DNA of 60,000 bases from positions 8,620,001 to 8,680,000 of the forward strand of contig NC_079886.1 in the NCBI RefSeq assembly GCF_029227915.1. Reading direction: 5' to 3'. Below the pieces are notes generated by a model. The model saw only the letters and a program-made list of their open reading frames with translations, was not told the origin of the DNA and did not search any database. Positions 37,036 to 47,929 of this stretch are shown here, in pieces. Position 1 is the stretch's first letter; the number at the start of each line of letters is the position of its first letter. Made by a program: the position numbers and the translations under genes. Origin of the DNA: Hydractinia symbiolongicarpus (lineage: Eukaryota > Cnidaria > Hydrozoa > Anthoathecata > Hydractiniidae).

Positions 37036-37663
37036 TATGCTATAATATTCTTTACGAACCGTTCAGGTTGTAGTTGATATATTCTTCTGCTTAATATCAT
37101 TATCAGTCCGAATTATAAGTATCCTTACAATTAAAAATTGGTATTACGAAGATGATACACATAAAACTCTATAACATGTACCATACAACAAACATGCTGG
37201 ATTGCATCTAACGGAAACTTCCCGAGTCATTTAAATCAACAAGCTACAATTAGGACAATCCTAACTGTACTAATCCTCAATTAAAACAGCCCTCTTTAGA
37301 AGGCGTTGATGGAAGTCACCCTCTTTTACCCCATGATGTGAAATCACGATATGCACTGAAAAGAAGCATCACATTATTAGAGCAAAATTTATTAAGCCAC
37401 AAAGAAAGATACACCATTGTGGTAAAAATACAACCAGCTACCTACGTGGAATTTTAAATAACTTTCCCAGCGCTATGATCTATCGACGAATAATGATTTC
37501 TTTTCGTTGGTTTGGCATTTTTGATTTTATTGTTATAGTACCACTGTCCAGAATCCCTGTGTCTTTATGCGGGGTAATGTGCATGATTGTGACAGCTATT
37601 TTAGCAAAATAGTAATAATATTTTAGGTTAACGTTCTGCACTATCTTTATTAATCTTATGTAG

Positions 37664-37788
37664 TCTCCATAATAACAGTCGTATTCTGTCTGTCACTGCG
37701 CAAAACAGTACCTCAAGTAGCGAGACACACGAAACGCAGTAAATAAAAGACGGGTGAACCCGTGGATTTATCCACGGGTGCTTGACAG
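37664..37788 (+). mobile_element. Mini-Helitron, about 125 bp
   Basis: TCTCCATAATAACAGTCG start, with shared internal blocks (CTGTCACTGCGC, TAGCGAGACACACG). A perfect hairpin CCCGTGGATTTATCCACGGG lies at 37759-37778. The expected terminal CTAG is mutated to ACAG. Same family as 4512, 46352 and 56325. Confidence 0.6.
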
Positions 37789-37849
37789 CTTTTTTAAGTT
37801 TTAGTGAATTATTTCAGCGTTCAGTTTATTTATCAAACAATGAAGCCAT

Positions 37850-38225
37850 TGCATTGCACTTATAAACTTATACTGGGATATCAACCGACGTCATTTTTTG
37901 CGTGGGTGATAGGGCCTTTTTGAGATCAAAATTGATCAAATTACAAAAGTCTGGGCCAAACCACTCGTTTCGGAACACATGACGACGTCATCGAAATAGC
38001 TTTGGACCTTAATATCATTAAATGTTCACGCATGCTTTTTCGGTCAAGTGTAGCACTGGGGAAAGGTGCATACGCTTAAGTGATAAAAGTTGGTATACTT
38101 AAGTCTTATACATACAGAATTAAATTGATGACGTAATTATAATAAGAAAAGTCCCATATGCCTGCAATAGGCCATTTTTTCAATTTTACAATAAATTTGT
38201 ATTTCTCAAGCACTACTCACGCTAC
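37850..38225 (+). mobile_element. Degraded Helitron-family internal sequence
   Basis: GACGTCATTTTTTGCGTGGG and the following GACGTCAT block correspond to 36560-36590 and downstream in the 646-bp element, in the same order. The ends are lost. Confidence 0.45.
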
Positions 38226-38249
38226 GGCATTAATTCGTGGTAGATTTAT

Positions 38250-38500
38250 AGAAAGCAATTTTTAGCATTCGGCTTGTAATCATAAGATTTTAAGTTCCAG
38301 TCCCAACTACAGTGCACAAATGTAGTCTGGTCAGCCCATTTAGAGTCATCCACTTACCGCGAACTGGCTTGTGCGTCAGGCAAGTAAGTTAGAGCAAGGC
38401 TATACTTATCTCTGGCGGTGAAGTAGCATAGTTACAATCCAAAGGTTGAGATAGCCAGCCATTAGGATGGAATCCTCAAGGACGGTGATCTTCCCTTTAC
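38250..38500 (+). mobile_element. Probable tRNA-derived SINE
   Basis: A box A-like TAGCATTCGGCTTGTAATC and a box B-like AGTTCCAGTCCC lie about 30 bp apart. A non-coding body follows (GGCAAGTAAGTTAGAGC, CTCTGGCGGTGAAG). The match to box B is imperfect, so the call is tentative. Confidence 0.4.
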
Positions 38501-38819
38501 TTACTTATTTGTGAGAGAAAATGACGTAGCATTTGTACTGAATTTTTTTTTAACGACGAGGGTAAAAATATATATATTTCTGAAAATATTGATGTTCATG
38601 TCATTAAACTTGGTACATGTTTAGAATATGGCATTTTAAAGTAAGGAAAACACTACAATGACGCCATTAGGATTGGAAATCTGGTCTGTATCCTTATAAT
38701 CCATATATATCCCTAGCAACACCTTAGGCGGTGGGTACTTTACGCCCCCCATCCCTCCACCTTAACACTAAAAATAATAAATAATAATAAACAAATTTCA
38801 TGAAAAATATTTTTTTGGA

Positions 38820-38960
38820 CGAACCATTCCTGACGTAATCAAAATATTGTAGTCATTAATTGTTTTCATTGTTTCTTGCATGTGTGGATTTCCACGAACA
38901 ATGTAACTGATCTATTCTAATAATAATATTCTAACTCTGTATGCCTTTTATTTATTTATT
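38820..38960 (+). mobile_element. Helitron end junction (3' end of one, 5' end of another)
   Basis: GTGTGGATTTCCACGAAC resembles the subterminal hairpin of the 646-bp element. It is followed after about 15 nt by TCTATTCTAATAATAATATT, like that element's 5' end. A second head-to-tail junction in the cluster, with the CTAG lost. Confidence 0.45.
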
Positions 38961-40120
38961 TTATAAATATTCATACAGGCTTTCCATTCCAGCTAAAATA
39001 ATATAACCTGTTATTAACTGGGTCTAGAAACTCGGCGAACTTCTACATTCTTGTTAATATATAGTGGTCTTAAATTATCAGTAGAGCACTTGTAAAGGTT
39101 AATTGAAAATAAAAGTTGCATTCTTGAAAGCAACGTCTCAGTATTAGAGGGTAGAAAATGCTTTAAATTCTAAGGTTTAGACAATGTAACAACAATAAAA
39201 ATTATTTGTCATAAAATCCTATTGTTGGTTGTGATCGTTAATGCGGTTTTAAAATATGGCAAAATTATTGCCCACGCGTAGTACGGGCCTAGGAACCTGC
39301 AACCCTTAGCATACTCTAAATACCAAATAAATGTGGACGAGGCTATGTAACTTGAAAACATGAAGAATCTTGTACGGTTGATTTATGCAGTTTAATGATG
39401 ACATGTCACTAAAGTCCAACGTTGTTCTTTATTTTCAAACTACTGGCATTCTTACATTTTTGATCAATGGATTGACGGCTAGAATAAGTATGTTGGGTTG
39501 AAAAAAAATTGACATCCAGGAATAGGCGACCGACTTTGCTACAATTTGGTGTGGTAACTGCTATGTCGCAAATTGACACATCATTCATTAAAGTATAGAT
39601 TTACCTGTCAAAGCTAAAATAGGGAAAAGCAAGTAAGCTTTGGCTACATTTTGTTTATAAGTCAATGAAAGGACGAATGGAAAGGAATAAAAGATATTTT
39701 ATTATTAATTTGTACAGACGGAATATTGAAACCTAAACCATTTTAAAGTATCGTAAACAAAACGAATAAACAAAAGCAAAAGAATTTATCAAAAGGGACC
39801 TTGTTAAAGAAGAGTCCATAATAAGTCAAAGGTTTACGTAAGACAAAACAAAAACGCTTCAATACTGTTTTTATAAATATAGGGGTCATGTCAAAATGTG
39901 AATGTGATTTTTAGATTCTTCAGTTTATAAACCTATGAGTTTTATCGACTTAGTTTTCTATTGGTGACGAAAGTGCTTATTTAAGCAGTCAAGATGCATA
40001 GTATAGTTTTAGAAATGAGCTCTTACGTACATATGAAAATATAACTAGTATCTTTTCACACAAGTCACAGAATCTAAGGTTCCCTACATTTTCACTTTAC
40101 AGTGGTTTCTGATTATTTGG
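38960..40120. other. Intergenic region 3' of the EGF/pentraxin gene
   Basis: AT-rich, with short frames only. It should contain that gene's 3' UTR; I cannot define a polyadenylation site. Confidence 0.35.
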
Positions 40121-40122
40121 AA

Positions 40123-40736
40123 CTACCTTAAAAAAGGTGATTTCTCCTCAACGATCTGATTTCCAGATGTTTTGTTCTTAAATTGCCACCATCCAACAAT
40201 AACATCATTTAAGCGAGGCTTGTGATTGTATGAATCAAGAACGTCTTGTTTGCTTAACTCTCCATTATAAATAAACAGCTCAGTTATCTTCCCTTCAAAC
40301 ATCTGATCAGGATCATCTACTTTATGATTATCATGATCTTGACCAAGATATAATGTCCCTACTGAAGTTAGATGTTTGCGAGTGCGAGATTTTGTGCCCT
40401 GATTAAACACTTTTCCATCGATATATAGTGTCCATTTCCCACCATTGCTTCCTGACCAACAGAAATGTTTCCATCTATTCACGAGAAACCTTCTTCTCGT
40501 GCTAACTGTATTGTTGAAATAAATAACTGTCATTTCTCCTGTATGGAACCAAACCATAAAATCTTCCCTTCCTTTGATGGTGTAGGATACAACGCCTTTG
40601 TATCCCCATCCTGGTAAACGTCGCAGTTTATACCAGAAACATACAGAAGCCGAGTCAGTTTCAGGGAAAGTAACGTTATGCAATGTCGGAATATTTCGGA
40701 TTGTACGCTGCTTAAAATTTATCGCAAATGCTATAT
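40123..40736 (-). CDS. Terminal pentraxin-like exon
   Basis: This is the third pentraxin-like domain. Compared with the 612-bp exons at 41974 and 43924 it is 2 bp shorter at its 3' end, so the frame runs to FLR-stop at 40123 instead of a phase-1 donor. No EGF-like exon follows downstream, so this change probably defines the gene's end. All pentraxin hallmark segments are intact. Confidence 0.7.
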
Positions 40737-43700
40737 CTAAAAAAGAATTGCATCTTTGTAAATTTTGCTCATATATTAAGCTAAAAAAAGTTGATCTAAT
40801 GGTAAGCGAGTTGGCGCACAACCCAATTACATTTTATTTTAATTCCGACACATTTCCCTGTTTTATTTTATCTGAGATAAGAAAAAACTAGTAATATCAT
40901 GAATAGCCATCTCTTTATTCTAGTTCTTACAGCAGAGGGCCCTAGATTTCTATAAATTTCTTATGTCTTAAATTTTTCTCCGACAAATAAAAAAGGAAAG
41001 ATAAAGGTTTACGACACAAAAATCTAAAAAGGTTGGCGCATAGCCTCCCGCATTTTCAAGTTTTTCAACAATTAACCGATGGCGCATCTACTTTGTGCAT
41101 GTCACACACTATCCAAAATGTCAACTTTCCTTGACTGACCTTTGTTAATGGTAAAAAGACACAAATGGCGCAAAAAATCACAACAATTGACATACGAACA
41201 AAGATCTTTTTGTTGTTGCAGCGATCGACAATTCGATGAGTTCGGGGTTTAAGATTGACGCTAGATAAGGACATTAATGTCAAAGACTTTGTGTTGGCGA
41301 ATAGAGCATCCATTTATGATTGCATGTAAATGTACTGTTAAATCAATATTAGCTATATGTCGTTTCGTATTGTAATGTCACCTTTTCAATGTTCAAAGTG
41401 TTATCTTTCCACGTATAATAGGTTTAGTCATTTGTGTTTTATATTGTAAATTTTAGCTTCATTTATGTTAATAAATTGTTATTTACTTTAAAAACGAAAA
41501 AAAAAAAACAATCAGGGTTTTAATATTAATCTTAAATTTAATAACACGTTACTTTTTTTTTAACATGTAGCACGTATATTACCTTTGCAAGTATCATTAC
41601 CATTGCCTACAAATCCTTCTTTGCAGTTACATTTTTCATCTCCAGATCTGTCTGTTTGGCATTCTGCATTAGCTACACAATGAATTGATTTGCACTGGTC
41701 TGAAGTAAAATATTCTAAAGGAACAAATCAAGTTTCTCAAATTTTATAACAAATGGTAACATGATTTTATTTTCTTCAGTTTATGACTCTTCTTCATCGC
41801 CTCGTATACGAATTAGTTTCAAGTAGCGACTAGGAAAAGATGCAGTGTTCTTAAATCTAGAGCACTCATATATAGAAACAGAAAATAAATAGTATCTGTG
41901 CTTCAAATAAGGTACAGAATCTGAGATTCCCTACCTTTCTACTTTACGATTTTTCATAATAATTTTTAACTACCTTCAAAAAATGGTGAATGTTCTTCAA
42001 CGATCTGCTTTCCAGATGTTCTGTTTTTAAATTGCCACCATCCAACAATAACATCATTTAAGCGAGGTTTGTGATTGTATGAATCAAGAACATCTTGTTT
42101 GCTCAACTCTCCACTATAAATAAACAGCTCAGTTATCTTCCCTTCAAACATCTGATAAGGATCATCTACTTTATGATTATCATGATCTTGACCAAGATAC
42201 AATGTTCCTACTGAAGTTAGATGTTTACGAGTGCGAGGTTTTGTGCCCTGACTGAACACTTCTCCATCGATATATAGTGTCCATTTCCCACCATTTCTTC
42301 CTGACCAACAGAAATGTTTCCATCTATTCACTACAAAGTTTCTTCTCGTGCGAACTGTATTGTTGAAAGAAATTACAGTCATTTTTCCTGTATGGAACCA
42401 AACCATAAAATCTTCCCTTCCTTTAATGGTGTAGGATACAACGCCTTTGTATCCCCATCCTGGTGAACGTCGCAGTTTATACCAAAAACATACAGAGGCC
42501 GAGTCAGTTTCAGGGAAAGTAACGTTATGCAATGTCGGAATATTTCGGATTGTACGCTGCTTAAAATAAATTCCAAATGCTATATCTAAAAAAAGAATTG
42601 CATAGTTTGTAATTTTGCTCATACTTTGGGCCAAAAAAAGTTGATTTAATGGCAAGCAAGTCGGCGCACAACTCTATCAAGTTTTTATTTAATTCCGACA
42701 CATGTCCCTGTTTTATTTTACCTAACATAAGAAAAAACTAGTAATATTATGAATAGCCATCTCTTCGTTCTAGTTCCCACAGCAGAGGGCCTTAGATTTC
42801 TATAGAATGTTATGTTTTCTCCGACACTTACGATGAAATGGTAGGTCAAAATTAATTGAAGCAATTAAAGAAGGAAAGATAAAAGATTTAAGAGATATAA
42901 ATCTAAAAAGGTTGGCACATAGGCTCGCGCATTTTCAAGTTTTTCATCAATTAAGCGCTGCCGCATCTACTCTGTGGACGTGACACACTATCCAAAACGT
43001 CACTTTTTCTTGGCTGGCCTTTGTTAAAAGTAAAAAGACACAAATGGCGCAATCAATCAGAACAAATGTCATACGAACAAAGATCTGTTTCTCGTTGCTA
43101 CGATCAACAATTCGACGAGTTCGGGGTTTAAGATTGACGCTAGATAAGGACATTAATGTCAAAGACTTTGTGTTGGCGAATAGAGAACCCATTTATGATT
43201 GCATTTAAATGTACTGTTAGGACAAGATTAGCTATATGTCGTTTCATATTGTAATGTCACCTTTTCAATGTTCAAAGTGTTATCTTTCCACGTATAATAG
43301 GTTTAGTCATTTGTGTTTTATATTGTAAATTTTAGCTTAATTTATGTTAATAAATTGTTATTTACTTTAAGAACGAAAAAAAACAAAAAAAAATAATCAG
43401 GGTTTTAATATTAATTTAAATTTAATAACACGTTACTTTTTTAACATGTAGCACGTATATTACCTTTGCAAGTATCATTACCATTGCCTACATATCCTTC
43501 TTTGCAGTTGCATTTTTCATTTCCAAATCTGTCCGTTTGGCATTCCGCGTTAACGACACAATAGACTGATTTGCACTGGTTTGAAGTAACATATTCTAAA
43601 GGAACAAATCAAGTGCAATTCAACATTAACATTAATGATAACAACGATACTAGTGGTTATGCTATTATCCAACAAAAATTCACAGTTTCTCGAATTTTAT

Positions 43701-46461
43701 AACAAATTGTAACTATGATTTTGTATTCTTTAGTTTATGACTATTCTTCATCGCATCGTATACAAATTAGTTTCAAATAGCGACTACGTCAAGATGCTGC
43801 GTTCTCAATTCTAGAGAGCTCTTATATAAAAATAGAAAATAACTAGTATGCATCAACTAAGGTACAGAATCTGAGATTTTCTACCTTTCCACTTGACGAT
43901 TTTTTATAATAATTTTTAACTACCTTTAAAAAATGGTGAATGTTCTTCAACGATCTGCTTTCCAGATGTTTTGTTTTTAAATTGCCACCATCCAACAATA
44001 ACATCATTTAAGCGAGGTTTATGATTATATGAATTAAGAACATCTTGCTTGCTCAACTCTCCGCTATAAATAAACAGCTCAGTTATCTTCCCTTCAAACA
44101 TCCGACCACGATTATACACCTTAGGATTGTCATGATCCTGACCAAGATATAATGTCCCTACTGAAGTTAGATGTTTGCGAGTGCGAGGTTTTGTGCCTTG
44201 ACTAAACACCTTTCCATTGACATATAGTGTCCATTTCCCACCATTTCTTCCTGACCAACAAGATTGTGTCCATCTATTTACGACAAAACTTCTTCTCATG
44301 CGAACTGTGTTGTTGAAAGAAATTACAGACATTATTCCTTCAAGGAACCAAACCATAAAATCTTTCTTTCCTTTAATGGTGTAGGATACAACGCGTTTGA
44401 ATACCCATCCTGGTGACTGTCGCAGTTTATACCAGAAACATACAGAAACCGAGTCAGTTTCAGGGAAAATGACGTTATATAATGTCGGAATATTTCGGAT
44501 TGTACGTTGCTTAAAATTAATCGCAAATGCTATATCTAAAAAAAGAATTGCATAGTTTGTAAAATTTGCCCAATCTTTATTGCAAGAAAAGTTAATTTAA
44601 TGTACAGCGAGTCGGCGCACAACTCCAGGAGCGTGGTCAGTGATTTGTGGTGTTCATTATATGGTGTTCGTTATATAAAAAAGGTGGTACTCCCATTGCC
44701 ATGATTTTAAAAACTAATCAGAAGAAAGATCGCAGAACTGTCAAAACATATCTGGAATTGATATTCGTTTAGCGTGAAACTGACAATTATGTACTTTTAA
44801 CTTATTTTCGAATACATTGAGTTTTACCATCGCTCTTTTTCATCTTTGTTGGTATTGAGCACTTTCTCGACAGAAATAATTTTTGAAAACTAATTACATA
44901 TACAAATAGTATAGTATACCTCGACAATTAAGGAAGATTACCTCTGCAATGCCTTTTTTGGTCGTCTAAGATAAAACCTGTTGCACATGCGCAGAATGAT
45001 GTTCCATTCTTATACCGACAAAATGCATTCATGAAACAATCTTCATCAGATTTACATGTCAGTTTTGTATTGTTTTCTTTACTTTCTATAAATAACATAA
45101 CGTCTGATGATGCAAGTAGGAAGTTAAAAATAAATTGATTGAAATATTTCAATATTAAGAAAGATTACCTCTACAGTGCTTCTTCTCGTCGTCTAAGATA
45201 AAACCTGTTGCACATGCGCAGAATGATGTTCCGTTCTTATACCGACAAAATGCATTCATAGAACAATCTTCATCAGAACTACATGTCAGATTTGTATTGT
45301 TTTCTTTACTTTCTATAAATAACATAACGTCTGATGATGCAAGTAGGAAGTTAAAAATAAATTGATTGAAATACTTCAATATTAAGAAAGATTACCTCTA
45401 CAGTGCTTCTTCTCGTCGTCTAAGATAAAACCTGTTGCACATGCGCAGAATGATGTTCCGTTCTTATACCGACAAAATGCATTCATAGAACAATCTTCAT
45501 CAGAACTACATGTCAGATTTGTATTGTTTTCTTTACTTTCTATAAATAACATAACGTCTGATGATGCAAGTAGGAAGTTAAAAATAAATTGATTGAAATA
45601 CTTCAATATTAAGAAAGATTACCTCTACAGTGCTTCTTCTCGTCGTCTAAGATAAAACCTGTTGCACATGCGCAGAATGATGTTCCGTTCTTATACCGAC
45701 AAAATGCATTCATAGAACAATCTTCATCAGATTTACATGTCAGTTTTGTATTGTTTTCTTTACTTTCTATAAATAACATAGCGTCTGATGATGCAAGTAG
45801 GAAGTTAAAAATAAATTGATTGAAATACTTCAATATTAAGAAAGATTACCTCTACAGTGCTTCTTCTCATCGTTTAAAATATAACCTGGTGCACACGCGC
45901 AGAATGATGTTCCGTTCTTATACCGACAAAATGCATTCATAGAACAATCTTCATCAGATTTACATGTCAGTTTTGTATTGTTTTCCTTACTTTCTATAAA
46001 TAATATAAAGTAAAGGCGGTGCAAAAAATGTTCAATGCTTTGTGTGAACATAGTTGCACTGGGTTTGGAAAGGATTTGAATCTCACAAATATTGTACAAC
46101 TGCAGCACTTAAAATCCTATTTACTCCCCTTTCTTTCCATAAGTATTGACACAAAGAGGCCCAGTAAAATATTACCTTTGCAATGTGTCCCGTTTTTAAT
46201 GTGTCCTTCTGCACATGCGCAAAACGTGCTTCCTTTCTTGTACCAGCAGTAAGAATTGTTGCCACAATCCAAATTTGATTCACAATCAATACGCCCAGAT
46301 GTTATTTTTCCTGCGTTAAAAAGTAAGATCGTAACTCATTATGTCGAAATATCTCTTACAATAATAGCCGTATTCCGCTTGTCAGTTTGTGCGCGAGAAA
46401 AAAGTCATGTTGCGACTAAAGGGCCGGCGAACCCGTTGAATTATCCACGGACTAACGACTA

Positions 46462-46559
<98 letters not shown>

Positions 46560-47928
46560 GAGAGGCAAAGTCTATCTTTTTTGCTCAATTTTCATTAAAA
46601 GTGACAATAAGATATCTCTTAAAACGATACTCTATATTTAAACTTATATATTTGTTATAAATTAATGCACAGACAAAGTCATGGGCTAATTAAACATTGT
46701 TATTGTTTTTGTCTATTTCATTTAAAAAACGTTTTATTTGCAGCGTTATTAATTAAATCAATAACAAATTGTTTTGTGATAAGAAGCTCAATATATAAAA
46801 AAAAAGTTTTTAAATTCTTCCACGGGTGGACACAACTGGTGCTCAATATTATGAGAAACAAGCATGTTCTTTATTTTATTTTTACATAAGGTAATCATAA
46901 CCTACTAATGAAGTTTACTTAAAACGAGAAATGAAATGATAACCTGGAAATTAGAAGGTTGTTGATTACGATGAGGATGGTCCCCTTGGTGATGTCTAAT
47001 CAAGTCAAAATTTTGTACACATAGACCTTATCTTTTAAAATATGACTACAAAAATTTTGGTAATAATATTTAATCTTTAAGGAAAAGTAGCTACAACACT
47101 AGAAAGCTCTATGAAATAGTTTTCATTCTAAAAAACACTAATGGAAAAAACGTCAGATTTTTTTCCCTGAACCGAGTTTGAATTTTAGCCCGTGCGAAAC
47201 TTTCTACATTTAGTCACCCCACCCCTTAAGCTTAAATGCCTCGAGATAGGCATTTAAGCTTAAGGGGCCTAGCGCTAGGTGGTTAAGTTTTTTAATAATC
47301 ACAATAAGCTCTTCGCGACAGTGTTTTCATAGGAGCATCAACTTCATTTTTAACACGACTTAAACAGAGATCTTTCCCAATTATTACCAAAACTTCAAGC
47401 AATCTTAACATTGGTTTACAAAATTGCAAGCAATATTAATTTTGGTTTAAAAAAGTTGTTTGGGAATCATCCTTTTCCATTTTCTCCCTTCTTCCCCAAG
47501 TTCTCATTTTTCTTACTGCTAACTAGTCACATTTTCTAACTTAAGCTCAGTTTCCTTAAACATTTTTTGTGAAACAACTCTTGTTTCGCTTTGTTGTACA
47601 ACATCTGTTTTAAATAAAGTCATACCAGTGACTGCAACAGTTGCTCAACAAGTTTTTTATGTTAATAGGAACCGACCTTTTTACCAGTGCATCATCTATA
47701 CCAGTGTATCTTACCTGAGTTTGTCTTTTCGTTGTTATCACTGGAACTGGAGTTTAATTTTGTGTACAATAGCACAAAAGTGACCAGCAAAACCAACAAA
47801 ACGACTATAATAATTGACAAAACAGTAATTTTTCTTTTCTGTTGTGTGCGAAGCTTCCTTAAAGCGTAAAAATCGAAATCGTATGAAAATTCTTTGCTAT
47901 CTTCATTATACAAATCGTCCGTATCCAT
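40123..47928 (-). CDS. Type II membrane protein with EGF-like and pentraxin-like domains
   Basis: Exons on the - strand: 47715-47928 (ATG, about 40-residue acidic/basic cytoplasmic tail, one hydrophobic segment ITVLSIIIVVLLVLLVTFVL), 46176-46310 (EGF-like), 45850-45993, 45623-45784, 45396-45557, 45169-45330 and 44942-45103 (EGF-like array), 43924-44535 (pentraxin-like), 43464-43595 (EGF-like), 41974-42585 (pentraxin-like), 41583-41714 (EGF-like) and 40123-40736 (pentraxin-like, stop TAG). Every junction is phase 1, giving about 1,080 codons. Pentraxin features: SVCFWYKL, KHFCWSG, KWTLYIDGKVF, then GTLYLGQDHDN (calcium-site-like acidic run) and FEGKITELFIY. The protein is probably a cell-surface lectin-like receptor or adhesion molecule; function is inferred. 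Alternatively the EGF exons at 43464 and 41583 could read through to NIRATC-stop, splitting the locus into two or three genes. Confidence 0.75.
41065..41313 (-). other. Second copy of the transmembrane-like open frame
   Basis: Starts MDALFANTKSLTLMSLSSVN, with hydrophobic run MSIVVIFCAICVFLPL. A GTCAGT donor follows TK, but it leaves phase 0 whereas the next pentraxin exon needs phase 1. The frame has stayed open in both copies, with amino-acid changes spread through it. Confidence 0.3.
41583..43463 (-). repeat. Tandem duplicated cassette, about 1.88 kb (pentraxin exon, EGF exon, intron)
   Basis: The interval between the two EGF-like exons (43464 and 41583) and the following interval share exons and intron sequence at about 1.88-1.95 kb offset. 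Intron examples are GGTTTAGTCATTTGTGTTTT at about 41419 and about 43299, and CAACTCTATC/CAACCCAATTAC-flanked ACTAGTAATAT. This accounts for the repeated pentraxin+EGF pair. Confidence 0.85.
42947..43192 (-). other. Open frame with a transmembrane-like segment inside the cassette intron
   Basis: Starts MGSLFANTKSLTLMSLSSVN and holds one hydrophobic run (FVLIDCAICVFLLL), stopping after 81 residues. A counterpart lies at 41065-41313. It could be the first exon of a separate downstream paralog, because it resembles a type II anchor. However, the nearest donor site here is GC rather than GT, and its phase does not match the pentraxin exon. Treated as uncertain. Confidence 0.3.
44942..46075 (-). 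repeat. 227-bp tandem array of EGF-like exons (five copies)
   Basis: Exon plus a very short 65-nt intron repeats at 227-bp spacing: ORF starts at 45152, 45379, 45606 and 45833, with a fifth copy ending at 45850 whose 5' flank differs. The repeats at 45169-45330 and 45396-45557 are almost identical. The domain reads LTCKSDEDC, MNAFCRYKN, SFCACATGFIL, CRG. Two alternative acceptors (TCATCAG or TTTATAG, 18 nt apart) keep the frame. Confidence 0.9.
46352..46462 (+). mobile_element. Mini-Helitron, 111 bp
   Basis: TCTCTTACAATAATAGCCG start preceded by A, and ACGACTAG end followed by T. A hairpin remnant CCCGTTGAATTATCCACGG lies about 10 nt before CTAG. It lies in the first intron of the EGF/pentraxin gene. 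Confidence 0.7.
46463..46558. repeat. (TCTG)n microsatellite, 24 units
   Basis: An uninterrupted TCTG tract that begins exactly at the base after the mini-Helitron's CTAG terminus. Confidence 0.97.
47222..47279. repeat. Perfect 20-bp foldback followed by a 12-bp palindrome
   Basis: CCCCTTAAGCTTAAATGCCT (47222-47241) has an exact reverse complement at 47248-47267 across a 6-nt loop. CCTAGCGCTAGG (47268-47279) is itself a perfect palindrome. It lies in the first intron of the EGF/pentraxin gene. Confidence 0.9.
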
Positions 47929-47929
47929 A

